Positions 50,432 through 59,612 of a DNA stretch of 64,000 bases are shown here, in pieces. Source of the DNA: Hoyosella subflava DQS3-9A1 (GTDB taxonomy: Bacteria > Actinomycetota > Actinomycetes > Mycobacteriales > Mycobacteriaceae). Made by a program: the position numbers and the translations under genes. Below the pieces are notes generated by a model. The model was not told the DNA's origin. It did no database searches and saw only the letters and a program-made list of their open reading frames with translations. The stretch covers positions 1,984,001-2,048,000 of the forward strand of contig NC_015564.1 of NCBI RefSeq assembly GCF_000214175.1, read 5' to 3'. The number at the start of each line of letters is the position of its first letter. Positions within the stretch are counted from its first letter, which is position 1.

Positions 50432-50800
50432 ATGACCGGCGGTATCGTCACCCTGAGTGTGACAAATATGACTGAGGAAACGCTCGAGCTAGACGGGGCT
50501 GGGCATGAGAATGCCGCGCTGAACTGGGCCGAAGCTGCGCCGCGTGCGATTCCAGGGCACGCGGCCGCGCGATTCTCAGCGCGGGAGAGTCATAGCGTCA
50601 CATTCCTGATCGGCGGTGACCCCGATCGCCCGGTGTTCATCCAGGTCGCCGACGACGCTCACGGTATTGGTGACAGCTGCGGAATCGATGTGTGGGCCCC
50701 GCCCGTGTATTCGGTCGAAGTGATGGGCGTCGGTTCAGGCCGTGTCGCTGTCTCACTCGCGCCGTCGCGCAAGCGTGCCGGCGCCGGCTTCGTCGCGTGA
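50432..50800 (+). CDS. Small beta-sandwich protein of unknown family
   Basis: This 122-residue protein has no signal peptide, membrane helix or Cys-rich pattern (a single Cys). It alternates short beta strands with Asn/Ser/Gly turns (LSVTNMTEETLELDG, HSVTFLIGGDPDRPVF, PPVYSVEVMGVGSGRVAVSL). The layout resembles aegerolysin/actinoporin-like beta-sandwiches, but I cannot assign it. The start is ATG at 50432 with GGGAG nine bases upstream. It is convergent with the PAC2 gene, with only 3 bp between stops. It is not a neighbour of mshC in M. tuberculosis as far as I recall, so it may be lineage-specific. Confidence 0.6.
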   Translation: MTGGIVTLSVTNMTEETLELDGAGHENAALNWAEAAPRAIPGHAAARFSARESHSVTFLIGGDPDRPVFIQVADDAHGIGDSCGIDVWAPPVYSVEVMGVGSGRVAVSLAPSRKRAGAGFVA

Positions 50801-50803
50801 TTG

Positions 50804-51718
50804 CTACCGGCTGAAGCCACCCGGATTGCCGCCACCGTGGCCCCCATGCCCGCGCGGGCCCCGGCGCCGGAGGTATCGCTCGAACTCGTGCGCGATCTGC
50901 TCGCCGTCGATCTTTGACATCAGCTCACCAAGGTCATCCTCCGCGTCACCTCGCTCTTCTAGCGCACGCACGTAGTCAGCAATCTCCTCGTCCTCGCTCG
51001 CCATCTCCGTGATCGACTGCTCCCACTCTTCCGCCTGGCTGGGCAGCTCGCCAAGTGGGACTTCGATATCAAGGACATCCTCAACGCGCCGCAGCAGCGC
51101 AACAGTGCCCTTAGGATTTGGTGGCTGCGAGACGTAGTGCGGGATTGCCGCCCAGAACGACACGGCAGGGATGCCATGCCGCACGCATTCATCCTGCAGT
51201 ACTCCGATAATCCCCGTAGGACCCTCGTACTTGGTCTGCTCGAGGCTATAGATTTTTGCTGCCTCGGCGCTGTAGGCGGTCCCGCTCACGGGTACCGGCC
51301 GGGTATGGGGAGTGTCGGCGAGCAACGCCCCGAGCATGATGACAGTGGCCACGCCCAGGTCGTCCGTCGCATCGATCAGTTCGCGGCAGAAGGCTTTCCA
51401 CCGCAGGTTTGGCTCGATGCCGCGCAGCAGGATGACATCACGCTCAGAGCCCGGAGGCCGGCACACCGAAAGTCGTGTCGTCGGCCAGTCAAGCTCGCGG
51501 GAGACCCCGCTGACGAGCCGGACTGTGGGCCGATTCACCTGGTAGTCGTAATAGTCGTCTGGGTCAATCTCGGCGAGGGGCTCCGCATCCCAGATCAGCT
51601 CGAGATACTCAACGGCATCGCTAGCAGCGTCACCGGCATCGTTCCACCCCTCAAAAGCGGCGATGAGGATCGGATCGCGCAGGGGGCGCGATTCACGGGT
51701 CAGATTGCGGAGGGTCAC
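50804..51718 (-). CDS. PAC2-family protein, Rv2125-like
   Basis: This 304-residue protein belongs to the PAC2 (proteasome-assembly-chaperone-2-like) family. The opening ILIAAFEGWNDAGDAASDAVEYL is the signature, and VIMLGALLADTPHTRPVPV follows. In proteasome-bearing actinobacteria its role is unproven. The C-terminus is a Gly/His/Arg-rich tail (RRRGPRGHGGHGGGNPGGF) that could bind nucleic acid or metal. The start is GTG at 51718. It is divergent from metH, as Rv2125 is from Rv2124c. Confidence 0.92.
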   Translation of the reverse strand: MTLRNLTRESRPLRDPILIAAFEGWNDAGDAASDAVEYLELIWDAEPLAEIDPDDYYDYQVNRPTVRLVSGVSRELDWPTTRLSVCRPPGSERDVILLRGIEPNLRWKAFCRELIDATDDLGVATVIMLGALLADTPHTRPVPVSGTAYSAEAAKIYSLEQTKYEGPTGIIGVLQDECVRHGIPAVSFWAAIPHYVSQPPNPKGTVALLRRVEDVLDIEVPLGELPSQAEEWEQSITEMASEDEEIADYVRALEERGDAEDDLGELMSKIDGEQIAHEFERYLRRRGPRGHGGHGGGNPGGFSR

Positions 51719-51867
51719 CCTCGCAGCCTACGACCGCTAGGCGATCTGTGTGTATGCGGCACGAAACACGGGTGTTGCGCCAAACTGGATTCGCGCCGAT
51801 TCCGAATAGGCTCAGTGAGTGGGATAACCTGCCGAAGTACCCCGACTGTCGCACTACCCTGGAGTTC

Positions 51868-54800
51868 ATGCCTGTGTCTGTTCGTACGTCCCTGCTTGAT
51901 GCGCTCACTCAGCGTGTTGTCATCGGCGACGGGGCCATGGGAACAATGTTGCAGGCCGCGCACCTTACGCTTGATGATTTCCGTGAGCTCGAGGGCTGCA
52001 ACGAGATCCTCAACGACACGCGTCCTGATGTGCTCCGTGAGATCCACCTCGCGTATCTCGAAGCCGGTGCCGACGCGATCGAGACGAACACGTTCGGCTG
52101 TAACTTGCCGAACCTCGCCGATTACGACATCGCCGATCGGATTCGCGAGCTAGCGGAGAAGGGCACGCGCATTGCGCGCGAGGCGGCCGACGAGACCGGT
52201 CCGAGTGCCGACGGGATGCCACGGTTCATACTCGGGTCGGTTGGACCGGGCACCAAACTTCCCACCCTCGGCCACGCACCGTTCGCATCGCTGCGGGACG
52301 CATATGCTGAGTGCGCGCTAGGCATGATCGACGGGGGAGCAGATGCCATCCTCATCGAAACGTGCCAAGACTTGCTGCAGGTAAAGGCAGCGATCATCGG
52401 CGCGCAGCATGCCATGGATCAGGCGAACACGCGTTTGCCTATCATCACCCATGTCACCGTCGAGACGACCGGAACGATGCTGCTTGGCAGCGAGATCGGG
52501 GCAGCGCTGACAGCGCTGGAACCGCTCGGTATCGATCTGATTGGTCTGAACTGCGCGACAGGTCCAGAGGAGATGAGCGAGCACCTGCGCCATCTTTCGA
52601 AGCACTCCAGGCTGCCTGTGTCGGTAATGCCGAACGCTGGCCTGCCAGTCCTCGGTGCGAACGGTGCGGAGTACCCGTTGACAGCCGAGGAACTTGGCGT
52701 CGCGCTGAGCGGATTCGTGCGGGAATTCGGGCTCGCGCTTGTCGGTGGCTGCTGTGGCACTACACCGGAGCACATCCGCCAGCTGCGTGCCGCTGTCCTC
52801 GAGACGCGACAAGCTGAGCGCCATCCGCGGCCAGAGCCAGGGGTGGCGTCGCTGTATTCGCACGTGCCGTTCAAGCAGGACAGTTCGATCTTGATGATCG
52901 GTGAGCGCACCAACGCGAACGGCTCGAAAGCGTTCCGTGAAGCCATGCTCGCAGGCGACTTCCAGAAGTGCCTTGATATCGCGAAAGATCAGACGCGCGA
53001 CGGGGCGCACATGCTCGACCTGTGCATCGACTACGTCGGGCGCAACGGCGCCGAGGACATGTCAGAACTTGCAAGCCGTCTCGCGACGTCGTCAACCCTG
53101 CCGATCATGCTCGATTCAACAGAGCCGGAGGTTCTGCGCGCGGGACTCGAACACCTCGGGGGTCGCTGCGCGATCAACTCGGTTAACTACGAGGACGGTG
53201 ATGGCCCGGACTCCCGTTTCTACCGCATCATGCGCCTGGTCAAGGAACACGGCGCCGCTGTGGTCGCACTGTGCATCGACGAAAACGGACAGGCTCGTAC
53301 CGCCGAAGACAAAGTCCGTGTGGCTGAGCGCCTCATCGATGACATCACCGGCAACTGGGGCTTGCGGGACGAGGACATCATCGTCGACTGCCTCACCTTC
53401 ACTATCGGCACAGGGATGGAAGAAAGCCGCAAAGACGGGGCTGCCACGATCGAGGCGATCCGGCAGCTGAAGGAGCGGCGGCCCCGGGTCCATACGACCC
53501 TAGGGCTATCGAACATTTCGTTCGGTCTCAACCCCGCAGCGCGGCAGGTGCTCAATTCTGTATTCCTGCACGAGTGTGTCGAGGCTGGCCTCGACACGGC
53601 CATCGTGCACGCATCGAAGATCTTGCCGATGTCGAAGATCGGTGAAGAACAGCGTGAAGTGGCGCTCGACCTTGTATATGACCGTCGCCGTGAGGGATAT
53701 GACCCGCTCCAGAAGTTCATGGACCTGTTCGAGGGCGTGTCAGCTGCGTCAGCACGGGAATCCCGGGCACAGCAACTTGCTGCGCTGCCGCTCTTTGAAC
53801 GGCTTGAACGACGCATTATCGACGGTGAACGGAACGGCCTCGACACTGACCTCGAAGAGGCAATGAAGGAGAAGCCGCCGCTCGCGATTATCAATGAGAA
53901 CCTCCTTGCCGGCATGAAGGTCGTCGGCGAGCTTTTCGGTTCCGGACAGATGCAGTTGCCGTTCGTGCTGACCTCCGCGGAGGTCATGAAGACTGCTGTC
54001 GCGCATCTCGAACCCCATATGGAGGCAACGGGGGATTCCGGCAAGGGGCGGATAGTTCTCGCGACTGTCAAGGGCGACGTTCACGACATCGGTAAGAACC
54101 TGGTCGACATCATTCTGTCGAACAACGGATACGAGGTCATCAACCTCGGCATCAAGCAGCCCATCGCAAACATCCTCGACGCGGCTGTCGAGAAGAAGGC
54201 CGACGTCATCGGGATGTCAGGTCTTCTAGTGAAGTCCACAGTCGTGATGAAAGAGAATCTCGAGGAGCTCAATTCCCGCGGGTTCGCGGACAAGTTTCCC
54301 GTCCTTCTCGGTGGCGCCGCGCTCACCCGTTCCTATGTCGAGAATGACCTGACTGCGGTCTATCACGGTGATGTGCTGTATGCACGTGACGCGTTCGAGG
54401 GCCTGCGGCTGATGGACACCATCATGGCAGAGAAGCGTGGTGAGGGTCCCGACCCCAACAGCCCGGAAGCGGTCGCCGCGCGCGAAAAGGAAGAGGAACG
54501 CAAGGCGCGTCACGAGCGATCGAAACGGATCGCCGAGAAGCGGAAAGCGGAACAGGCGCCGGTAGTTGTTCCTGAGCGGTCCGACGTCGCTGAGGACCTC
54601 GACGTCCCTGTGCCCCCCTTCTGGGGCACTAGGATCGTGAAGGGCATCAGTCTTGCGGAGTACTCGACGACGCTAGACGAACGTGCCCTGTTCCTCGGGC
54701 AGTGGGGTTTGCGCGGAGTTCGGGGTGGCGAGGGGCCTTCCTATGAGGAGCTTGTGGAATCCGAGGGCCGCCCACGCCTGCGTTACTGGCTCGATCGCCT

Positions 54801-55437
54801 GAGTACGGAGGGGATTCTCGCTCATGCAGCTGTCGTGTACGGCTACTTCCCGGCCGTCTCGGAGGGCGACAGCGTCTTCGTTCTCGAATCACCAGAGCCG
54901 GACGCTCCCGTGCGGTTCGAGTTCGAGTTCCCGCGCCAGCAGCGCGACCGGTTCCTGTGCGTCTCTGATTTCGTTCGGTCCCGGGCCAGGGCGCGTGCGA
55001 CAAACCAGGTCGATGTGCTGCCGTTCCAGCTGGTAACCATGGGGCAGCCGATCGCGGACTTCGCGAATGAGCTGTTCGCGGAGGACCAGTACCGCGACTA
55101 CCTGGAAGTGCACGGTATCGGCGTGCAGCTTACGGAGGCGCTCGCCGAATACTGGCATCAGCGAGTCCGTGAAGAACTGATCATGCCCAGCGGGGCCGCT
55201 GTCGCTCGTGAAGACCCGGCGGACGTGCAAGAATTCTTCCGGCTTGGTTATCGCGGCGCGCGCTACTCGTTTGGCTACGGCGCCTGCCCGAACCTAGAAG
55301 ACCGGGTGAAGCTCGTAGAGCTGCTTGAGCCAGGCCGGATCGGTGTGGCGCTCTCGGAGGAGCTACAGCTGCATCCGGAGCAGTCGACCGATGCGTTTGT
55401 TCTCCACCATCCAGAAGCGAAATATTTCAATGTCTGA
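51868..55437 (+). CDS. metH: Cobalamin-dependent methionine synthase MetH
   Basis: This 1189-residue enzyme moves a methyl group from methyl-tetrahydrofolate to homocysteine through cobalamin. Domains in order: homocysteine-binding barrel with zinc ligands Cys229 and Cys295/Cys296, folate-binding pterin domain (around 340-620, opening MIGERTNANGSKAFREAM), cobalamin cap and B12 domain with DVHDIG (Asp737, His739, Gly742), and C-terminal reactivation (AdoMet) domain. A Lys/Glu/Arg-rich linker (around 865-905) separates the last two. I chose ATG at 51868 with GGAG three bases upstream; longer readings add non-conserved residues. No cobalamin riboswitch is evident in the 150-bp leader. Confidence 0.97.
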   Translation: MPVSVRTSLLDALTQRVVIGDGAMGTMLQAAHLTLDDFRELEGCNEILNDTRPDVLREIHLAYLEAGADAIETNTFGCNLPNLADYDIADRIRELAEKGTRIAREAADETGPSADGMPRFILGSVGPGTKLPTLGHAPFASLRDAYAECALGMIDGGADAILIETCQDLLQVKAAIIGAQHAMDQANTRLPIITHVTVETTGTMLLGSEIGAALTALEPLGIDLIGLNCATGPEEMSEHLRHLSKHSRLPVSVMPNAGLPVLGANGAEYPLTAEELGVALSGFVREFGLALVGGCCGTTPEHIRQLRAAVLETRQAERHPRPEPGVASLYSHVPFKQDSSILMIGERTNANGSKAFREAMLAGDFQKCLDIAKDQTRDGAHMLDLCIDYVGRNGAEDMSELASRLATSSTLPIMLDSTEPEVLRAGLEHLGGRCAINSVNYEDGDGPDSRFYRIMRLVKEHGAAVVALCIDENGQARTAEDKVRVAERLIDDITGNWGLRDEDIIVDCLTFTIGTGMEESRKDGAATIEAIRQLKERRPRVHTTLGLSNISFGLNPAARQVLNSVFLHECVEAGLDTAIVHASKILPMSKIGEEQREVALDLVYDRRREGYDPLQKFMDLFEGVSAASARESRAQQLAALPLFERLERRIIDGERNGLDTDLEEAMKEKPPLAIINENLLAGMKVVGELFGSGQMQLPFVLTSAEVMKTAVAHLEPHMEATGDSGKGRIVLATVKGDVHDIGKNLVDIILSNNGYEVINLGIKQPIANILDAAVEKKADVIGMSGLLVKSTVVMKENLEELNSRGFADKFPVLLGGAALTRSYVENDLTAVYHGDVLYARDAFEGLRLMDTIMAEKRGEGPDPNSPEAVAAREKEEERKARHERSKRIAEKRKAEQAPVVVPERSDVAEDLDVPVPPFWGTRIVKGISLAEYSTTLDERALFLGQWGLRGVRGGEGPSYEELVESEGRPRLRYWLDRLSTEGILAHAAVVYGYFPAVSEGDSVFVLESPEPDAPVRFEFEFPRQQRDRFLCVSDFVRSRARARATNQVDVLPFQLVTMGQPIADFANELFAEDQYRDYLEVHGIGVQLTEALAEYWHQRVREELIMPSGAAVAREDPADVQEFFRLGYRGARYSFGYGACPNLEDRVKLVELLEPGRIGVALSEELQLHPEQSTDAFVLHHPEAKYFNV

Positions 55438-56098
55438 TCTGGGTCTGCGCGCCGTTCTCTGGGACATGGACGGCACGCTTCTCGATAGCGAGAAGATCTG
55501 GGATATTTCACTCGATCTGCTTGCAGAGCATCTGGGCGGTGAACTCTCTCACGCCGGCCGTGAAGCCATGGTGGGTTCAAACATGGCGCACAGTCTGACG
55601 ATCCTGTTCAGCGACCTCGGTCTGGCCTACGAACCCGAAGATCTGATTCAGGCGGGAAAATGGTTGCGTAATAAGACATCGGAGCTGTTCGACCAGGGGA
55701 TTGACTGGCGTCCAGGAGCGCGGGAGGCGCTTGACATGGTCGCGGCGGCTGGTGTCCCGATGGCGCTGGTGACAAACACCGAGCGCGTGCTTACTGAGCG
55801 GGCTCTCGGCACGCTTGGGCGGAGCCGCTTCGATGCCATCATCTGCGGAGATGAGGTTGAGCGCGGCAAGCCGTCACCGGAGCCATATCTCAAGGCCGCC
55901 GCCGAACTCGGTTTCGCCCCGGGAGACTGCGTCGCCATCGAGGATTCACCGACCGGCAGCGCGGCGGCTGAATCCGCAGGATGTGCGCTGCTTGTCGTGC
56001 CGTGTGCGGTGCCGATGTCACCGGCGCCGGGACGAGTTCTGCGGGAAAGTCTCGAAGGACTGTCCTGGGAAGATCTTCATGCTGTCTGGCGCCGATGA
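55430..56098 (+). CDS. HAD-superfamily hydrolase (subfamily IA)
   Basis: This 222-residue phosphatase-like enzyme has the nucleophile motif DMDGTLLDSE, motif II TNTE (with Thr), Lys in the GKPSPEPYL segment and motif IV EDSPTG. The cap domain is helical. Beta-phosphoglucomutase-like and general phosphatase activities share this pattern, so the substrate is open. The start ATG lies inside the metH end, giving an 8-bp overlap (ATGTCTGA), which indicates translational coupling to metH. Confidence 0.92.
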   Translation: MSDLGLRAVLWDMDGTLLDSEKIWDISLDLLAEHLGGELSHAGREAMVGSNMAHSLTILFSDLGLAYEPEDLIQAGKWLRNKTSELFDQGIDWRPGAREALDMVAAAGVPMALVTNTERVLTERALGTLGRSRFDAIICGDEVERGKPSPEPYLKAAAELGFAPGDCVAIEDSPTGSAAAESAGCALLVVPCAVPMSPAPGRVLRESLEGLSWEDLHAVWRR

Positions 56099-56108
56099 GT
56101 AGTCTGGC

Positions 56109-56486
56109 GTGGTGGCGCACCCCCGGATGTATACCGACTCGGACCCTTGGCTGAGCGAGATCCGTGACATCGCGCTGAGTCTGCCTGAGGCGGCAGAAGT
56201 TGAGGCGTGGGGAAGACCAACCTTCCGGGCGAAGAAGATGTTCGGGATCTACAACGGGAGTCTCAGCGATCGATTGAGCCTTGAGTTCCGTCCGGAGCTC
56301 TCGGAATCGGAAGCCCTGCGGCAGGATCCGCGGATCTTTGTGCCACCGTATACGGGCGCTTACGGTTGGCTCGCGCTCGACCTCCTTGTGGAGACGCCGG
56401 ATCTCCAGGAGATCGCCGAGTTGCTTGAGGCGTCGTATCGGCTCGGAGCACTGAAACGGATGATCAGGGCGCTCGATGAGCGATAG
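56109..56486 (+). CDS. MmcQ/YjbR-family protein
   Basis: This protein of about 125 residues has the CyaY-like double-wing fold of MmcQ/YjbR: IRDIALSLPEAAEVEAWGRPTFRAKKMFG is its signature, and WLALDL follows later. Some relatives bind DNA, but no specific role is known. The start is uncertain among GTG 56109, GTG 56112 and ATG 56127. It overlaps the pentapeptide gene by 11 bp, so the two are coupled. Confidence 0.85.
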   Translation: MVAHPRMYTDSDPWLSEIRDIALSLPEAAEVEAWGRPTFRAKKMFGIYNGSLSDRLSLEFRPELSESEALRQDPRIFVPPYTGAYGWLALDLLVETPDLQEIAELLEASYRLGALKRMIRALDER

Positions 56487-57129
56487 CCCCAGAGCACTGG
56501 CCGACCTCCCGTACGCGCAGTACTTGGAACGTCGTAGTGCATTGCCGGAATGCGACGATTCGGCTGATTGCGCACTGTTCGACGGCGTAGAAGCGACAGA
56601 CCTTGCGGTGAAAGGTGTGAGGTTCACCGAATGCGCTTTTGACACGCTGAGAATTATCGCGAGTTCCTTCCAGGGTTCACAGTTCAGCGAGGTGTGGGTA
56701 CACGGTTCACAGTTCGTGAGCGGAACACTCGCGGACACCAGCTGGCAGAATTCCGAGGTGGTCACCTCGTCGTTCGCAGGGGTCGAGATGCATGGTGTGA
56801 CGTTGCGCCGCGTGACTTTTCACAACTGCAAGTTCGATTCCGTGAACTTTCGCAGCGCACGGATGCGGGACGTGACGTTCGCGGATTGCGTTCTCCGGGA
56901 CGCCGACTTCGGTGGCGCCTCGCTTGAACGCGTGTCTGCGACGGGCAGCGAACTCACAGGGATCAAAATGGATCACGTGACCCTCAAGGACGTGGATCTA
57001 CGGGGTGCGACGCGTCTCTCGATCGCTTCGGGAACTGAACGCCTGGAAGGAGCGACGATCACGCCACTGCAGCTAGTAGAGCTCGCTCCAGCGTTTGCTC
57101 GAGCGCTTGGGGTGTCGGTGCGCGAATGA
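56476..57129 (+). CDS. Pentapeptide-repeat protein
   Basis: This 217-residue protein has irregular A(D/N)LXX-type five-residue repeats from about 42 to 182, including FTECAFDTLRI, SSFQGSQFSEV, FHNCKFDSVNF and ADCVLRDADFGG. It should fold as a right-handed quadrilateral beta helix. It has no signal peptide. Members include the gyrase-protecting MfpA and Qnr types, but this one has diverged repeats and an N- and C-terminal extension, so that role cannot be claimed. It is coupled to the MmcQ gene and convergent with fhuF (4 bp between stops). Confidence 0.9.
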   Translation: MSDSPRALADLPYAQYLERRSALPECDDSADCALFDGVEATDLAVKGVRFTECAFDTLRIIASSFQGSQFSEVWVHGSQFVSGTLADTSWQNSEVVTSSFAGVEMHGVTLRRVTFHNCKFDSVNFRSARMRDVTFADCVLRDADFGGASLERVSATGSELTGIKMDHVTLKDVDLRGATRLSIASGTERLEGATITPLQLVELAPAFARALGVSVRE

Positions 57130-57133
57130 ACTC

Positions 57134-57952
57134 TCAATGCTGCTGGTCCGCGAAGCGTTCGAGCCGGGCGAGGCGTTCCTCGTCGGTCGTTCGCGGACAC
57201 GTCGCGCAGGCGACGCCACCGTCAGCGACCTTGAAGTAATAGCAGCAGCTGATCCGTTTCCGTGTCACGTGCTCGCGCTGTTTCGAATCGTGGACGACGG
57301 AAATCGTTGAGGCATGTTCGAATTCGCGACTCCCGCCTGGCAGAACCGATTTCGCGTCGGCCAAAATCTGGGCGGGCGCCGCTCCGGTCTGCATCGCCAT
57401 CCCAGTGTCAAGACTGTCGAAGAACACGCCGAGGAGGTGCCGCCGTGGCAACTGGGCGCCGCCACGGTAGTTCGAGAGGAAGTCATCGGCATGTAGCCGG
57501 ATTTCGGTGCGCAGGATGCGTGCCAGATCTCGTTCGGTGCTGACGACGTCCGCGTCGCGGTGTGTCGCATCGGGGTCTGACGGGAGGCACCAGAACCTGG
57601 GGGAGAGCAGGGCGATACCGTCAGGATATGCGTGCTCGTTGTGCCGGTGGAAGGCCAGCGACTGACGGTCGAGGCGGGGAACCCGGCGGGCAAGTCCGAA
57701 GCTCATCCCCCCGATGCAGCCCGAGATACTGGCATACCAGTCGAGGACGTACGCCGCTGAAGCCATAGGGTGGTGCCGGTGGAAGTCGCGCCGCAGCATA
57801 TGCGTGACGCGGGCCTCCCATTCGGCGATGAATTCGGGTCCGGACTGGCTGCAGAGTGCCCATTCGCCGGTACTGGGCTGGCCGGTCGTGATCGACGCCC
57901 ACGCCACTCTTTTATTGATCTGCGCAACTGTGTGCGTCAACGGGTGGGTCAT
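57134..57952 (-). CDS. FhuF-like siderophore ferric reductase
   Basis: This 272-residue protein of the FhuF family contains the C-terminal [2Fe-2S]-binding motif CC-x(10)-C-x2-C (in ISCCYYFKVADGGVACATCP), as in FhuF and related siderophore-iron reductases. It would release iron from imported ferric siderophores in the cytoplasm. It has no membrane helix. The ATG at 57952 gives a full-length product but no purine-rich ribosome site is visible; the upstream sequence is pyrimidine-rich, so a later GTG at 57907 is possible. It lies 32 bp downstream of a GT2 gene. No iron box is seen in that gap. Confidence 0.85.
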   Translation of the reverse strand: MTHPLTHTVAQINKRVAWASITTGQPSTGEWALCSQSGPEFIAEWEARVTHMLRRDFHRHHPMASAAYVLDWYASISGCIGGMSFGLARRVPRLDRQSLAFHRHNEHAYPDGIALLSPRFWCLPSDPDATHRDADVVSTERDLARILRTEIRLHADDFLSNYRGGAQLPRRHLLGVFFDSLDTGMAMQTGAAPAQILADAKSVLPGGSREFEHASTISVVHDSKQREHVTRKRISCCYYFKVADGGVACATCPRTTDEERLARLERFADQQH

Positions 57953-57984
57953 AGGGGAGGGAAAGGGTGGTGGGACATGGTCGC

Positions 57985-59109
57985 CTACGACGCTCCAGCG
58001 TCCGCGAGTTTCGCCACGGCGAATTCAGCGTTTCGCTCGATTCGGTTTCGCGCGTCGGCGGGGAGTGAATCAGTGGACAGAAGCTGCCGCCACGCGTCGT
58101 GGGATTCACGATAATGCCCTGACCAGTAGGCGACGAGCGCGTATTCGTCGAGGAGACCGTAATCGTGGATCCATTCCTCGACGAATAGGCCGGTTCTGCT
58201 CCATGACGTGTCGACGGCATACTTGGCGAGAATGTAGCCCTCGTGATTCTTGCCGAGCAGGCGGCACATCCGGATCGCGCCATGGAGGGCCTCGACGCGC
58301 TGGCATATCTCGAAGGCTGCAAGGTAGCTCTGCACGACGTCCGCGCCGTCGAACTCAAGGGCCTCTTTGAGTTGCGCCGCCCGGTACAGACTGACGAACA
58401 CCTCTTGCTCCCAATAACCCTGCTGAGCCCGTTCGAGATACGCAGCGAGCGCATCACGCTGTGCTCCACCGTCTTTCAGTGACTGGGCTCGGTAGAACGT
58501 ATAGCGCGCGCGCATGAGGGGATCGGTTTCGGTCTTCAGCGCATCCGCCAGGACATCCGCGTCGTCGAGGTACTTTCGCGGGTTCCTGTTCCGTGCGCTG
58601 TCCTGGAACTGCTTGATGACGAACCCGGAAACGGTGCCGCGCGACTCGGCGAGGGAAGTGTCAAGGAATTCGTGCAGAACGCCGCGATAGTGAAACGCGG
58701 GACGATTGCTGAACAGCAAAGGCAGTCGATAGCTCACCTTTCCTGTGATCATCGGTATGTCGTAGAGGTCGTATTCCAGGGAGTCGCGAAATCCTGCGGC
58801 ATCGAAAGTAGCGTCGGGCACAAGGACCGCATCTGCGTCGATCATCAGCCCGTAATCGACGGTGCGGACTTCGCGCAGCTTCTGCATTGCGTAACTGCGG
58901 TTGTACGCAAAGTCTCGCCACGGTTCCTCTATTACCTTTCCCTGCCGTCCTGACTCGGTGAGGTATTCAAGGACGATGTCCTGCGTGCCGTCAGTCGAGC
59001 CGGTATCGACGATCAGAATGTAGTCGGCGAGAGGCTCCACGCTGGTGAGGCATCGGCGAATGACGTGGGCCTCATTCTTGACGATCATGCAGATACCGAT
59101 CCTTGCCAT
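57985..59109 (-). CDS. Glycosyltransferase family 2 protein with helical C-terminal repeats
   Basis: This 374-residue protein has a GT-A fold N-terminus (MIVKNEAHVIRRCL, VDTGSTDGT, then DADAVL as the likely DxD motif) and a helical C-terminal half with TPR-like repeats (around 190-360). It resembles tetratricopeptide glycosyltransferases of the SunS type rather than polysaccharide synthases. No signal or membrane helix is seen, so it is cytoplasmic. The ATG at 59109 has GAGGTGA at good distance. The acceptor is unknown. Confidence 0.88.
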   Translation of the reverse strand: MARIGICMIVKNEAHVIRRCLTSVEPLADYILIVDTGSTDGTQDIVLEYLTESGRQGKVIEEPWRDFAYNRSYAMQKLREVRTVDYGLMIDADAVLVPDATFDAAGFRDSLEYDLYDIPMITGKVSYRLPLLFSNRPAFHYRGVLHEFLDTSLAESRGTVSGFVIKQFQDSARNRNPRKYLDDADVLADALKTETDPLMRARYTFYRAQSLKDGGAQRDALAAYLERAQQGYWEQEVFVSLYRAAQLKEALEFDGADVVQSYLAAFEICQRVEALHGAIRMCRLLGKNHEGYILAKYAVDTSWSRTGLFVEEWIHDYGLLDEYALVAYWSGHYRESHDAWRQLLSTDSLPADARNRIERNAEFAVAKLADAGAS

Positions 59110-59278
59110 GTGTCACCTCTTTCGCGTGTTCAGCAGAACGCTAACGGGTCAACAGGTGGAGGTGCCCGTGCGCCACGCTCTCGTGGTCAGTTTGTTCGAC
59201 GACGCGGCAGTATTGCGTAGATCACACTAGCGGCCCTAGCCTTGAGATCATCAGCTCTGGGCCGAGAGGGGCCGGCCG

Positions 59279-59608
59279 ATGCATGAACTCGCTTTGACGG
59301 AGAGCATCGTGGATGCGGTGTGCGAGCACGCGGCTGGCAGGCGTGTGCGTTCGGTCCAGGTTCAGGTAGGGGCGCTGTGCGCGGTGGTTCCTGACGCCAT
59401 GCAGTTTTGTTTTGAACTCGCGACGTCCGGGACGGTTGCGGAAGGTGCATCTCTCGATCTCGATGTGATAGACGCGCACGCCCGGTGCCAGACGTGCGGT
59501 CAGGAGTTCCTTCTGCCCGATCTGATTCTTCTTTGTTCGTGCGGAAGTGCTGACGTGGTGGTCCTGTCGGGGCGCGAATTGTGCATCAAATCCATGAAGG
59601 TGGGGTAG
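59279..59608 (+). CDS. hypA: Hydrogenase nickel-incorporation protein HypA
   Basis: This 109-residue metallochaperone takes part in nickel delivery to the [NiFe] hydrogenase large subunit. The nickel ligand region MHELALTESIV and the zinc site CQTC...CSCG are present. It begins at ATG 59279, four bases before hypB in sequence (hypB at 59613). It heads the hydrogenase gene set here. Confidence 0.95.
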   Translation: MHELALTESIVDAVCEHAAGRRVRSVQVQVGALCAVVPDAMQFCFELATSGTVAEGASLDLDVIDAHARCQTCGQEFLLPDLILLCSCGSADVVVLSGRELCIKSMKVG

Positions 59609-59612
59609 GGCG

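Noticed and set aside
51719-51867. Cobalamin or SAM riboswitch upstream of metH
   Set aside because: The gap is about 150 bp and shows no B12-box or SAM-type pairing.
56476-57129. Quinolone-resistance (MfpA/Qnr) role for the pentapeptide-repeat protein
   Set aside because: Repeats are diverged and the protein has extra ends; fold alone does not support gyrase binding.
57714-58370. A 218-codon plus-strand frame across the fhuF-GT2 junction
   Set aside because: Both minus-strand genes have clear family motifs over this stretch; the plus frame is Arg/Ser-rich with no recognisable feature.
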